Source: Actinomycetota bacterium (GTDB lineage: Bacteria; Actinomycetota; Acidimicrobiia; Acidimicrobiales; RAAP-2). From it: a DNA stretch of 5,805 nucleotides. The position numbers and the translations under genes are program-made. The notes beneath the pieces were generated by a model. The model was not told the origin of the DNA. It did not search any database and saw only the letters and a list, made by a program, of their open reading frames with translations. Positions 1-5,799 of the stretch are shown piece by piece. Every line of letters begins with the position of its first letter. Position 1 is the first letter of the stretch. The stretch is taken from NCBI GenBank assembly GCA_009701115.1, contig WLKR01000082.1, positions 1 through 5,805 on the forward strand. Direction: 5' to 3'.

Positions 1-1230
1 CACACCCCCGAGAGCTTCCCGGCCGAACAGCCGCTCTATTTGATGTACACCTCGGGGACAACGGCCCGCCCCAAGGGCATCCTGCACACCACGGGTGGTT
101 ATCTCACACAGGCCGCCACGACGTACAACTACGTCTTTGACATCAAGCCCGAGACGGACGTCTGCTGGACCAGCGCCGACATTGGCTGGGTCACAGGTCA
201 CTCCTACATCGTCTACGGACCACTTGCCAACGGTGTCACTCAGATCCTCTACGAAGGTGTGCCCGACGCCGGTGGTCGTGACCGCTGGTGGCGCATTATC
301 GAGCAGTTCAAGGTGACAATTCTCTACACCGCCCCGACGGCGATTCGAACCTTCATGAAGTGGGGTCACGAGATCCCCGCTAGCCGTGACCTTTCGAGTC
401 TGCGTCTTCTCGGCAGTGTGGGCGAGCCCATTAATCCCGAAGCGTGGATGTGGTACCGCGAACACATCGGTGGCAACCGTTGCCCCATCGTCGACACGTG
501 GTGGCAGACCGAAACGGGCGGCATCATGATTACGCCACTGCCCGGGGTCACGGCCACCAAGCCCGGGGCCGCCATGCGACCGTTCCCCGGAATTGGCGTC
601 GATGTCGTTGATAACGACGGTAAATCCGTGGGCAATGGCGAGGGCGGCTACTTAGTCCTCACCCACCCGTGGCCCGCGATGACCCGCGGCATCTGGGGAG
701 ACCCCGAACGATTCCAAGAGACCTACTGGTCACGTTTCCCCGGCATGTACTTCGCCGGTGACGGGGCCAAGCGCGATCAAGACGGTGACCTCTGGTTGCT
801 CGGACGAGTCGATGACGTGATGAACATCTCCGGCCACCGACTTTCGACCACGGAGGTGGAACACGCACTCGTTTCACATCCCGCGGTCGCTGAAGCGGCC
901 GTGGTCGGGGCATCGGACGACACCACGGGTCAGGCCATTGTGGCCTTCGTAACGCTAAAACTTTCAGCGGATCAGGCAAACCAAGATCAAAGCGCCCTGG
1001 TGCAAGAGTTGCGCCAGCACGTCGCCAACTCCATTAGCCCCATCGCCAAGCCGCGTCAGATCATCTTGACGCCCGACCTGCCCAAGACTCGTTCGGGCAA
1101 AATCATGCGTCGATTACTGCGTGACGTGGCCGAACACCGCACACTGGGCGATGTGACCACACTGACTGACCCCACGGTCGTGGCGATGATCGACGGACTC
1201 ATGGGAACCCACGGGAGTGACGACGAGTAG
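1..1230 (+). CDS. acs: Acetyl-CoA synthetase (AMP-forming), C-terminal part; 5' end outside window
   Basis: This is the last 409 residues of an AMP-forming acetyl-CoA synthetase, a cytoplasmic enzyme that makes acetyl-CoA from acetate, ATP and CoA through acetyl-AMP. The reading frame is open from base 1, so about 240 N-terminal residues of the usual ~650 are missing. Fragment residues 15-26 hold the ATP-binding loop ([11 protein letters not shown]), followed by the HTTGGYL stretch. GSVGEP (138-143) and [10 protein letters not shown] (165-174) carry V140 and W168, spaced 28 residues apart like the Val and Trp that restrict the acyl pocket to acetate in characterised enzymes. YFAGDGA (250-256) and [13 protein letters not shown] (268-280) lead into the mobile C-terminal domain. 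[11 protein letters not shown] (361-371) contains the catalytic lysine K367, the residue silenced by acetylation in Salmonella Acs. The Gly-to-Ala change in the ATP loop is mild and I believe it recurs in actinobacterial homologues. The stop codon overlaps the next start by one base. Confidence 0.96.
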   Translation, partial: HTPESFPAEQPLYLMYTSGTTARPKGILHTTGGYLTQAATTYNYVFDIKPETDVCWTSADIGWVTGHSYIVYGPLANGVTQILYEGVPDAGGRDRWWRIIEQFKVTILYTAPTAIRTFMKWGHEIPASRDLSSLRLLGSVGEPINPEAWMWYREHIGGNRCPIVDTWWQTETGGIMITPLPGVTATKPGAAMRPFPGIGVDVVDNDGKSVGNGEGGYLVLTHPWPAMTRGIWGDPERFQETYWSRFPGMYFAGDGAKRDQDGDLWLLGRVDDVMNISGHRLSTTEVEHALVSHPAVAEAAVVGASDDTTGQAIVAFVTLKLSADQANQDQSALVQELRQHVANSISPIAKPRQIILTPDLPKTRSGKIMRRLLRDVAEHRTLGDVTTLTDPTVVAMIDGLMGTHGSDDE

Positions 1231-1601
1231 TGCCACGTACGGTCATTGATGACTATCTCGATACGGTCGCACCGGTGCCTCGAGCCACGTTAGAGAAGCT
1301 CCGCCAAGACCTCCACAGCCTGTTGCCCGGAGTGGAGGAGTGCATCTCTTATGGACTCCCCGCCTTTCGTCACGATGGCGTCGTTCTTGCGGCCTTTGCT
1401 GCTGGTAAGCAATTCTGTAGCTACTACCCAATGAGTGGCTCGGTACTGAGTCGAATCCCCGAAGCCGAACGCTTCGAACAGACGAAGGGTTCATTGCACT
1501 TTGACCACGATCGACCGCTGCCCAAGGCCCTGGTGAAGAAGATGGTCAACGAGCGCCGTCGCATTGAATTAGAGAAACGGGCCAAAAGGGTGAAGAAGTG
1601 A
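1230..1601 (+). CDS. DUF1801 / YdhG-like small protein (putative iron chaperone family)
   Basis: A complete 123-residue protein of the DUF1801 family, which includes Bacillus YdhG (Fra), a frataxin-like protein. Iron handling is therefore the usual family guess, but many members are uncharacterised and I would not assign a firm role. The family signature is visible: an N-terminal helix IDDYLDTV (6-13), a helix LEKLRQDL (21-28), then EECISYGLPAFRHDG (36-50), FAAGKQFCSYYPMSG (56-70) and a region around KGSLHFDHDRPLPKALVKKM (86-105). The C-terminus (about 108-123) is a strongly basic helix. The start is GTG, sharing its first base with the acs stop (TAGTG). A weak GGGAG lies 12 bases upstream inside acs, so translation is probably coupled to acs. 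It overlaps the next gene by 4 bases. Family assignment is confident; function is not. Confidence 0.85.
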   Translation: MPRTVIDDYLDTVAPVPRATLEKLRQDLHSLLPGVEECISYGLPAFRHDGVVLAAFAAGKQFCSYYPMSGSVLSRIPEAERFEQTKGSLHFDHDRPLPKALVKKMVNERRRIELEKRAKRVKK

Positions 1602-2047
1602 TTTCAATTCGACCAATGCGCCGAGACGACGTGGCCACCGCCATCCAGGTTCTCCTAGGGGGAACCTTCTCCCCGGAGGCTGAAGACCCCACCCAAGAAG
1701 CGCAGTACTGGCGAGCGGCCGAGGGAGTACAGGTCAATGGCGGGATTGTGCTCGTCGCTGATGATGGCGACGAAATTGTGGGGCTGTGTCAAGTGCTGAT
1801 ACTGCACCACTTTCAACACACGGGTGGCAAAACGGCCGAAGTGGAGTCGGTACACGTACGCAGCGACCGACGGAACGAAGGCATTGGTGCGCAGCTCATT
1901 GCGGCCGCTGAAGCCCATGCGGAGTCTCAAGGTTGTTATCGAATTCAGTTAACGAGCAACAACAAGCGCACCGATGCGCATCGTTTCTATCTCCGCTTGG
2001 GCTACAGCCAGAGCCACCAAGGATTTAAGAAGCCACTGCCTCGCTAG
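1598..2047 (+). CDS. GNAT family N-acetyltransferase, PhnO-like
   Basis: A complete 149-residue GNAT acetyltransferase, which would transfer acetyl from acetyl-CoA to an amine in the cytoplasm. Residues 2-20 form the typical opening strand and helix (ISIRPMRRDDVATAIQVL). The central strands (49-70) lead to motif A, EVESVHVRSDRRNEGIGAQL (81-100), where R92-N93-E94-G95-I96-G97 is the pyrophosphate-binding loop for acetyl-CoA. The C-terminal half, LTSNNKRTDAHRFYLRLGY (118-136) followed by SHQGFKKPL, closely resembles the end of E. coli PhnO (aminoalkylphosphonate acetyltransferase) as I recall it. The substrate is more likely a small amine than a protein, though this is inference. The start is a GTG overlapping the previous stop as GTGA. 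AAGGG at 1586-1590 sits 7 bases upstream and supports this start. Placement behind acs puts it beside a source of acetyl-CoA. Confidence 0.9.
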   Translation: MISIRPMRRDDVATAIQVLLGGTFSPEAEDPTQEAQYWRAAEGVQVNGGIVLVADDGDEIVGLCQVLILHHFQHTGGKTAEVESVHVRSDRRNEGIGAQLIAAAEAHAESQGCYRIQLTSNNKRTDAHRFYLRLGYSQSHQGFKKPLPR

Positions 2048-2057
2048 CCTCAACTTC

Positions 2058-2062
2058 GGAGG
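2058..2062 (+). promoter_or_regulatory. Strong Shine-Dalgarno for the CMD-family gene
   Basis: GGAGG lies 5 bases before the ATG at 2068. It is the best ribosome binding site in the window and fixes that start. It sits in the only gap (20 bases) within the four-gene acs operon, so this last gene is probably translated independently rather than by coupling. Confidence 0.8.
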
Positions 2063-2067
2063 TTCCA

Positions 2068-2421
2068 ATGGAACACATTCATGAGATTCGAGAAGAACTG
2101 CGCCAACCGGCGCTGAACCTACGGGGTGAAATCCCTGAAGTGATGCGGGCCTTCGCCGACCTTTCACGCTCGGCCATGGCCGAAGGTGAGCTCAGCACGG
2201 GCTTCAAAGAACTCGTCGCCCTCTCTATCGCCGCCACCCGTGAGTGTGATGGCTGTGTTGCGGCCCACACCCGTGGAGCTGCCCGAGCAGGGATGACACG
2301 TCACCAAGTCGCTGAAGCGATGGGCGTCGTGATCTTGATGAATGGCGGACCGGGAACCGTGTGGGGTCCTCGAGCCCTCCAGGCCTTTGATGAGGCCGTG
2401 GCGGAGCGAACTGACAGTTAG
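2068..2421 (+). CDS. Carboxymuconolactone decarboxylase family protein, AhpD-like
   Basis: A complete 117-residue all-helical protein of the carboxymuconolactone decarboxylase (CMD) family, AhpD-like branch. The redox signature is complete: E48, then C60-D-G-C63 and H67 (ATRECDGCVAAHTRGAARAG, 56-75). The spacings E to first Cys (12) and second Cys to His (4) equal those of the AhpD proton relay (E118, C130, C133, H137 in the mycobacterial protein). This argues for thiol-disulfide or peroxidase chemistry rather than lactone decarboxylation. The rest, GMTRHQVAEAMGVVILMNGGP (75-95), is the usual second helix pair. A partner reductase or peroxiredoxin is not in the window. The start ATG has a GGAGG five bases upstream. 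Its TAG stop overlaps the convergent P450 stop by 4 bases. The physiological substrate cannot be told from sequence. Confidence 0.9.
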   Translation: MEHIHEIREELRQPALNLRGEIPEVMRAFADLSRSAMAEGELSTGFKELVALSIAATRECDGCVAAHTRGAARAGMTRHQVAEAMGVVILMNGGPGTVWGPRALQAFDEAVAERTDS

Positions 2422-3683
2422 AGCGAGTAGCTCAAACGCTTGATGCCATTGACGAAGCTTGACTCGAGTTGGGCAGCGGCGCTGGTGGCCTGGACGTTCG
2501 GGTAGCGCTTCAAGAGTTCACGGAACATCACGTTGATCTCACGACGGGCGAGGTGGGCACCGAGGCAGAAGTGTGGACCAGGTGCGCCAAAGCCGTAGTG
2601 GTCGTTCGGTGTACGGGTGACGTCGAAGGTGTACGGATTTGCAAACGCTTCCTCGTCACGGTTGGCCGAGTTGTAGAACAACAGGACCTTGTCACCGGCT
2701 TTGAGATTTTGATCGGACAGTGTGTAGTCCGTAGCCAACGTGCGACGCATCCACGTCACGGGTGAAGCCCAGCGAACAATCTCGTCAACGGCCGTCTTCT
2801 GGTTCGATTCGAAGTCATTCACCAAGATGGCCTTTTGGTCGGGGTGCTCCGTCAGGGCGTTCAGGCCGTGAGCGATTGCCGTACGGGTTGTTTCGTTGCC
2901 GGCTGTAACCAGCAGAACGAAGAAGGAGGCCAGCTCCTGCTGGGTCAACTTCTCGTCTTCGATTTCGGCGTTCACCAGAGCGCTGGTGATGTCGTCGATG
3001 GGGTTTTCGACGCGGTACTTGCCGAGCTCCTCCATGATGCCCGTCAGGGTGCCACCGGCTTCGAGGAAAGCGAGCACGGGGTCGGTGCCGGCCGGAATGA
3101 TGTCGGGGTCACCCATGGACAAGATGACGTTGGAGCAGTTCAGAACGGTCTGGTACTCCGAGGCGGGCACGCCCATCATGTCGCAGATGATCTGCAGCGG
3201 GAACGGAGCGGCGATGTCGGTGACGAAGTCACCGGTGCCCTGAGCGGCGGCCCGGTCGAGCGTCTCAATGGCCACGCGGTCAATGGAGTCTTCGACGGCC
3301 TTGACGTTGCGAGGGTTGAAGGCGTTAGAGACGATGCGACGAAGACGGGCGTGCTTGGGGTTGTCGGTGGAGATCATGCCGGAGAAGTACTCCACCATTT
3401 CGGGCGGGAGGTCCATCTGCGAAACGGCGCCGGGGCCCGAGAGAAATACTTCGGGGTGGCGGCTGGCGGTGGCGACGTCCTTGTAGCGAGTGAGGGCGTA
3501 GTAACCGGTGCCGGTGGGGAACTCCAACGACGAGCCTTCGATGGTGGGCTGGTCGTAGTAACTGATCGGCTTTTCGGCACGGAGAGTCTGAAAGGCACCT
3601 TCGCGCTCGCTCCAGGGGCGACGCCAAAAGTCCATGTCGGAGAGGTCAATCTGGTCCACGCTGAGAATTGGGTTGGGTTGCAT
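2418..3683 (-). CDS. Cytochrome P450, CYP124/CYP125-like
   Basis: A complete 421-residue soluble bacterial P450 with no membrane anchor. It would insert one oxygen atom into a substrate C-H bond using electrons from a ferredoxin and reductase not encoded here. Landmarks in order: HARLRR (111-116) in the C helix contacts heme; AGNETT (261-266) is the oxygen-activating I-helix motif; EIVR (301-304) is the ExxR motif; MRR (312-314) follows; FGAPGPHFCLG (365-375) is the heme loop with ligand C373. The loop is one residue longer than the common FGxGxHxC form, as in CYP124, CYP125 and CYP142. AGNETTR, the SANRDE stretch (339-344) and the ending FVNGIKRL (411-418) also match CYP124/125. Those enzymes oxidise terminal methyls of branched lipids or sterol side chains, so a similar substrate is inferred. 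The start is ATG without a clear Shine-Dalgarno; the next Met (residue 17) has no ribosome site either and would cut into the conserved DFW region. Confidence 0.95.
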   Translation of the reverse strand: MQPNPILSVDQIDLSDMDFWRRPWSEREGAFQTLRAEKPISYYDQPTIEGSSLEFPTGTGYYALTRYKDVATASRHPEVFLSGPGAVSQMDLPPEMVEYFSGMISTDNPKHARLRRIVSNAFNPRNVKAVEDSIDRVAIETLDRAAAQGTGDFVTDIAAPFPLQIICDMMGVPASEYQTVLNCSNVILSMGDPDIIPAGTDPVLAFLEAGGTLTGIMEELGKYRVENPIDDITSALVNAEIEDEKLTQQELASFFVLLVTAGNETTRTAIAHGLNALTEHPDQKAILVNDFESNQKTAVDEIVRWASPVTWMRRTLATDYTLSDQNLKAGDKVLLFYNSANRDEEAFANPYTFDVTRTPNDHYGFGAPGPHFCLGAHLARREINVMFRELLKRYPNVQATSAAAQLESSFVNGIKRLSYSL

Positions 3684-3689
3684 CCCTAA

Positions 3690-3717
3690 AATCTATGGGA
3701 AACAGGGCCGCGGTCAC
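3690..3717 (-). promoter_or_regulatory. Putative leaderless promoter of the P450 gene
   Basis: Read on the minus strand, TAGATT (3690-3695) resembles a -10 box and is followed by exactly six bases (TTAGGG) before the P450 ATG. This puts the expected transcription start on the A of the ATG. GTGACC (3712-3717), 16 bases further upstream, matches the -35 consensus TTGACA at four positions. No separate 5' leader or well-placed Shine-Dalgarno is present. Leaderless mRNAs are common in actinobacteria, so the geometry is credible, but it is predicted by eye only. Confidence 0.5.
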
Positions 3718-3732
3718 GATTTCTCCTACGGC

Positions 3733-3747
3733 TGGCAGAATAACTAC
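3733..3747 (+). promoter_or_regulatory. Putative extended -10, leaderless promoter of the NifU-domain gene
   Basis: CAGAAT (3736-3741) lies six bases before the GTG at 3748 and is preceded by TGG at 3733-3735, giving the extended -10 pattern TGn. Transcription would begin on the G of GTG, so the mRNA would be leaderless, which fits the absence of any Shine-Dalgarno. The first base of the hexamer is C rather than T and I see no convincing -35 box, so this is a weaker call than the promoter on the other strand. Confidence 0.4.
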
Positions 3748-4083
3748 GTGACTACTACCTTGACCGATGAAGAGCGGGGCTCCCGGCTCTCTGCGCTGAC
3801 TGCTCTTATTGACCTGATGCGCCCTTCGGTTCAGGCCGACGGTGGTGACTTAGTTCTGGTGCGTGCTGACGTCGAGGCCGGCTCTGTCGAAGTCCAACTC
3901 GGTGGTGCCTGCTCGAGCTGCGCCGTTTCGAGCGCCACGCTCCAAGGTGGGGTAGAGCGCATTCTGCGCGGCCGCCTCGACTGGATTACTGAAGTTGTGG
4001 GCAGCGTTGACGAGACCATGGATCTCGAAACCAGCTCCGCCATGGGCAGTGGCGGCTACGTGCCGCGCTATCGCGACCTGTAG
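3748..4083 (+). CDS. NifU C-terminal domain protein (Fe-S cluster carrier)
   Basis: A 111-residue protein built around a single NifU C-terminal domain, the type that binds a 4Fe-4S cluster between subunits and passes it to target enzymes. The domain runs from about residue 14 to 85: ALIDLMRPSVQADGGDLVLV (19-38), then GGACSSCAVSSATLQGGVERIL (52-73), with cluster ligands C55 and C58. The usual Pro after the second Cys is Ala here, a small deviation. The tail (86-111) is acidic and then Gly/Tyr-rich, ending GGYVPRYRDL; its role is unknown. I chose the GTG at 3748. The open frame extends back to an ATG at 3634, but those codons are antisense to the start of the P450 and read as unrelated sequence, while the GTG gives a normal-length protein and has a -10-like box at leaderless spacing. 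It is divergent from the P450, 64 bases apart. A role supplying clusters to a P450 ferredoxin is possible but unproven. Confidence 0.87.
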   Translation: MTTTLTDEERGSRLSALTALIDLMRPSVQADGGDLVLVRADVEAGSVEVQLGGACSSCAVSSATLQGGVERILRGRLDWITEVVGSVDETMDLETSSAMGSGGYVPRYRDL

Positions 4084-4102
4084 GAAGTTACTTAACCCGC
4101 TC

Positions 4103-4131
4103 TTGCGCTTCTCAATCTAACCCACTATTAT
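4103..4131 (+). promoter_or_regulatory. Predicted promoter of the marR-MFS operon
   Basis: TTGCGC (4103-4108) as -35 and TATTAT (4126-4131) as -10 are separated by the ideal 17 bases. The -10 matches TATAAT at five of six positions. Transcription would start near 4138, leaving a leader of only about 10 bases that begins with AGGG. This is the best-formed sigma-70-type promoter in the window, lying in a locally AT-rich stretch between coding regions. Confidence 0.65.
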
Positions 4132-4139
4132 TTAGTTAG
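4117..4139. promoter_or_regulatory. Candidate MarR operator over the -10 box
   Basis: CTAAC (4117-4121) and GTTAG (4135-4139) form a perfect inverted repeat with 13 bases between, centred on the -10 box. The distance between arm centres is 18 bases. MarR dimers typically bind such short palindromes and block polymerase at their own promoter. Arms of five bases are short, so this is a candidate site, not an established one. Confidence 0.45.
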
Positions 4140-4147
4140 GGTAAGTA

Positions 4148-4576
4148 ATGGAAAACGAACAGCTAGAAGAAACAGCCGCACGGCTCCGCCGAAGCGTGAC
4201 TCGTCTAAACCGCCGTCTCCGTCAGAATTCTCTGGCCGACGTCTCCCCGGCGCAGGCTTCCATGCTCGCAACTATTGAGAAACTCATCAAGCCAACGCTC
4301 GGTGACTTGGCTAAAGCCGAACAGATTCAGCCCCCGTCCGTTACGCGTTTAGTTCAGAGCCTCGTGGACGCCTCGCTCTGCACCCGAACCGTCGATGAGC
4401 ATGATCGGCGAGCTCAACGAGTTGCGTTGACCGCCCAGGGCCGTAAGGAACTCCAATCAATCCGCCGCAAAAAGACGGTATGGCTCTCATCTCGATTAGA
4501 AGAACTGACGACAAGCGAGCAGAAGAAGGCCGCCGAACTGGCAACGCTGCTGGAGAAAATTCTGGGTGAGTCGTGA
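4148..4576 (+). CDS. MarR-family transcriptional regulator
   Basis: A complete 142-residue MarR-type regulator, a dimeric winged-helix DNA-binding protein that usually represses its own operon until a small aromatic or toxic ligand binds. An N-terminal dimerisation helix (about 5-27) is followed by the winged helix: ATIEKL (41-46), TLGDLAKAEQ (50-59), recognition helix QPPSVTRLVQSL (61-72), and the wing VDEHDRRAQRVALT (82-95), whose DRR and VxLT elements are the MarR signature. The C-terminal helices (about 97-140) complete the dimer interface. No Cys is placed to suggest oxidant sensing: the only Cys, C78, lies just before the wing. AGGG at 4138-4141, six bases before the ATG, supports the start. 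The stop overlaps the start of the MFS exporter gene as GTGA, so the exporter is its likely target. The ligand cannot be inferred. Confidence 0.93.
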   Translation: MENEQLEETAARLRRSVTRLNRRLRQNSLADVSPAQASMLATIEKLIKPTLGDLAKAEQIQPPSVTRLVQSLVDASLCTRTVDEHDRRAQRVALTAQGRKELQSIRRKKTVWLSSRLEELTTSEQKKAAELATLLEKILGES

Positions 4577-5799
4577 GCGCCGCTCGCCGGATAGCCGGTC
4601 GTACGTTCGCCGCGCTCGTGGTGCCTAACTATCGCAAGTACTTCATCGGCCAGGTCATCTCGAACTCCGGAACATGGATGCAGTCGGTGGCCCAAGGCTG
4701 GTTGATTCTCCAGCTCACTGGCCACAACGGTTTCTACCTCGGCGTTTCAGTGGCGCTGCAGTATCTGCCGATGCTGCTACTCGGCTCCTACGGGGGACTC
4801 TTGGTGGACCGGACCAGTAAGCGCAAGGTTCTCTACGTCACCCAGTCCACGGCCGGACTCTCGGCGTTAATTTTGGGACTACTTGTCTCCACTAACCACG
4901 CTCAGGTGTGGCAGGTCTTTGTTCTCTCGTTGGCTCTCGGCGTATCCAACATGTTCGACGTGCCGGCCCGCCAAGCATTCATCCAAGAGATGGTCGGGCG
5001 AGACCTCATCACCAATGCCGTGAGTCTTAATAGTGCGCTCATGAACTCCGGGCGCCTCATCGGACCGGCGATTTCGGCCGGCGTCATTGCGGCGTGGGGC
5101 ACCGCCGCCTGCTTCTTCGTCAACGCCGGAAGCTATGTCGCCGTCTTGATCGCACTGCTCGCCATGGACGGCTCCAAGCTCACACCGATTCGCCGGGTGA
5201 CTCGAGCCAAGGGTCAAGTGATGCTCGGCTTGCGGTACGTCAAAGACAACCCCGTGCTTCGCCGACCCTTGATTGCGGTAGCCATTGTGGGTACCTTCGC
5301 CTTTAACTTCACTGTGACCCTGCCACTACTGGTCCAGCGGACATTTCACGACCAACGGGCCGGTGACTACGGCATTCTGCTCAGCGCGATGGGTCTCGGC
5401 GCCATCCTGGGTGGCCTCACGGTGGCTCACCGTTCGCGCCCTTCGCTGAAACTTATGAGCGTGCTCGGCATCCTCTTCGGGCTCTGTATGGCCGGAGTGG
5501 CACTCAGTCCTAACCAAGTGGTGGCCACGATCTTGTTGGTGCCCACGGGGGCCTTCTCTATCGCCTTTGTCTCCACCGGAAACGCGATGCTGCAACTCAA
5601 CTCCACCGAAGAGATGCGCGGACGGGTGATGAGTCTGCACGCCACGGCCTTCCTGGGATCAACGCCCATTGGCGCACCCATCATTGGCATTATCTGCAAC
5701 TTGACCAATCCGCGAGTTGGCCTCGGGGTGGGAGCGGGTTTGACATTTCTCACCGGGCTCATGCTCGTGAGGCAGTCGAAAGAAGTGACGGTCGCCTAG
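4573..5799 (+). CDS. MFS transporter, MFS_3/EntS-like exporter
   Basis: A complete 408-residue major facilitator superfamily protein, probably a proton-driven exporter in the cytoplasmic membrane. Twelve hydrophobic segments can be picked out, roughly at 23-43, 54-76, 87-105, 112-130, 152-172, 176-197, 231-253, 266-285, 292-310, 315-337, 353-375 and 380-399. The loop between helices 2 and 3 has the MFS motif A form GGLLVDRTSKRK (74-85). FDVPARQAFIQEMV (128-141) and NAVSLNSALMNSGRLIGP (148-165) are typical of the MFS_3 group that includes the enterobactin exporter EntS and many drug-efflux pumps. The EEMRGRVMSL stretch (346-355) is the matching motif in the second half. The start is GTG, overlapping the marR stop by 4 bases, with GGGTGAG just upstream, so it is translationally coupled to marR. 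The paired regulator favours efflux of a toxic or signalling compound; the substrate is unknown. Confidence 0.93.
   Translation: MSAARRIAGRTFAALVVPNYRKYFIGQVISNSGTWMQSVAQGWLILQLTGHNGFYLGVSVALQYLPMLLLGSYGGLLVDRTSKRKVLYVTQSTAGLSALILGLLVSTNHAQVWQVFVLSLALGVSNMFDVPARQAFIQEMVGRDLITNAVSLNSALMNSGRLIGPAISAGVIAAWGTAACFFVNAGSYVAVLIALLAMDGSKLTPIRRVTRAKGQVMLGLRYVKDNPVLRRPLIAVAIVGTFAFNFTVTLPLLVQRTFHDQRAGDYGILLSAMGLGAILGGLTVAHRSRPSLKLMSVLGILFGLCMAGVALSPNQVVATILLVPTGAFSIAFVSTGNAMLQLNSTEEMRGRVMSLHATAFLGSTPIGAPIIGIICNLTNPRVGLGVGAGLTFLTGLMLVRQSKEVTVA

Larger units (their letters stand above)
4088..4148. repeat. Long-range imperfect inverted repeat bracketing the marR promoter
   Basis: TTACTTAACCC (4088-4098) is the reverse complement of GGGTAAGTAA (4139-4148) except for one missing base, with 40 bases between. 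TAACCC also recurs directly at 4093-4098 and 4118-4123, 25 bases apart. The arms enclose the whole predicted promoter, and the right arm covers the marR ribosome site and the A of its ATG. It could be paired operator half-sites, or an RNA stem that would hide the marR start in transcripts reading through from the NifU-domain gene. Chance cannot be excluded by eye. Confidence 0.4.

Noticed and set aside
366..979. Minus-strand open frames opposite acs
   Set aside because: They are antisense to conserved acs motifs; their Arg/Pro-rich translations are typical of shadow frames.
3633..3635. Alternative P450 start at the second Met (residue 17)
   Set aside because: There is no purine-rich ribosome site before it, and it would remove residues aligned in the family just before the DFW stretch. 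The upstream ATG also has the leaderless -10 spacing.
2835..3689. A 284-codon open frame on the plus strand opposite the P450 gene
   Set aside because: It is antisense to a clearly conserved P450 over nearly its whole length. Its translation is rich in Gly, Val and Asp without any recognisable domain, as expected for a shadow frame in GC-rich coding DNA.
3705..3717. CCGCGG palindrome in the divergent promoter region as an operator
   Set aside because: Only six perfectly paired bases, all G or C, in a GC-rich genome; its outward extension fails. It is likely chance.
4084..4130. Rho-independent terminator after the NifU-domain gene
   Set aside because: There is no GC-rich stem followed by a run of T. 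The AT-rich stretch fits a -10 region better.
4879..5762. Minus-strand open frames opposite the MFS exporter gene
   Set aside because: They lie inside a well-supported transporter gene, have no recognisable motif or ribosome site, and read as low-complexity charged sequence.
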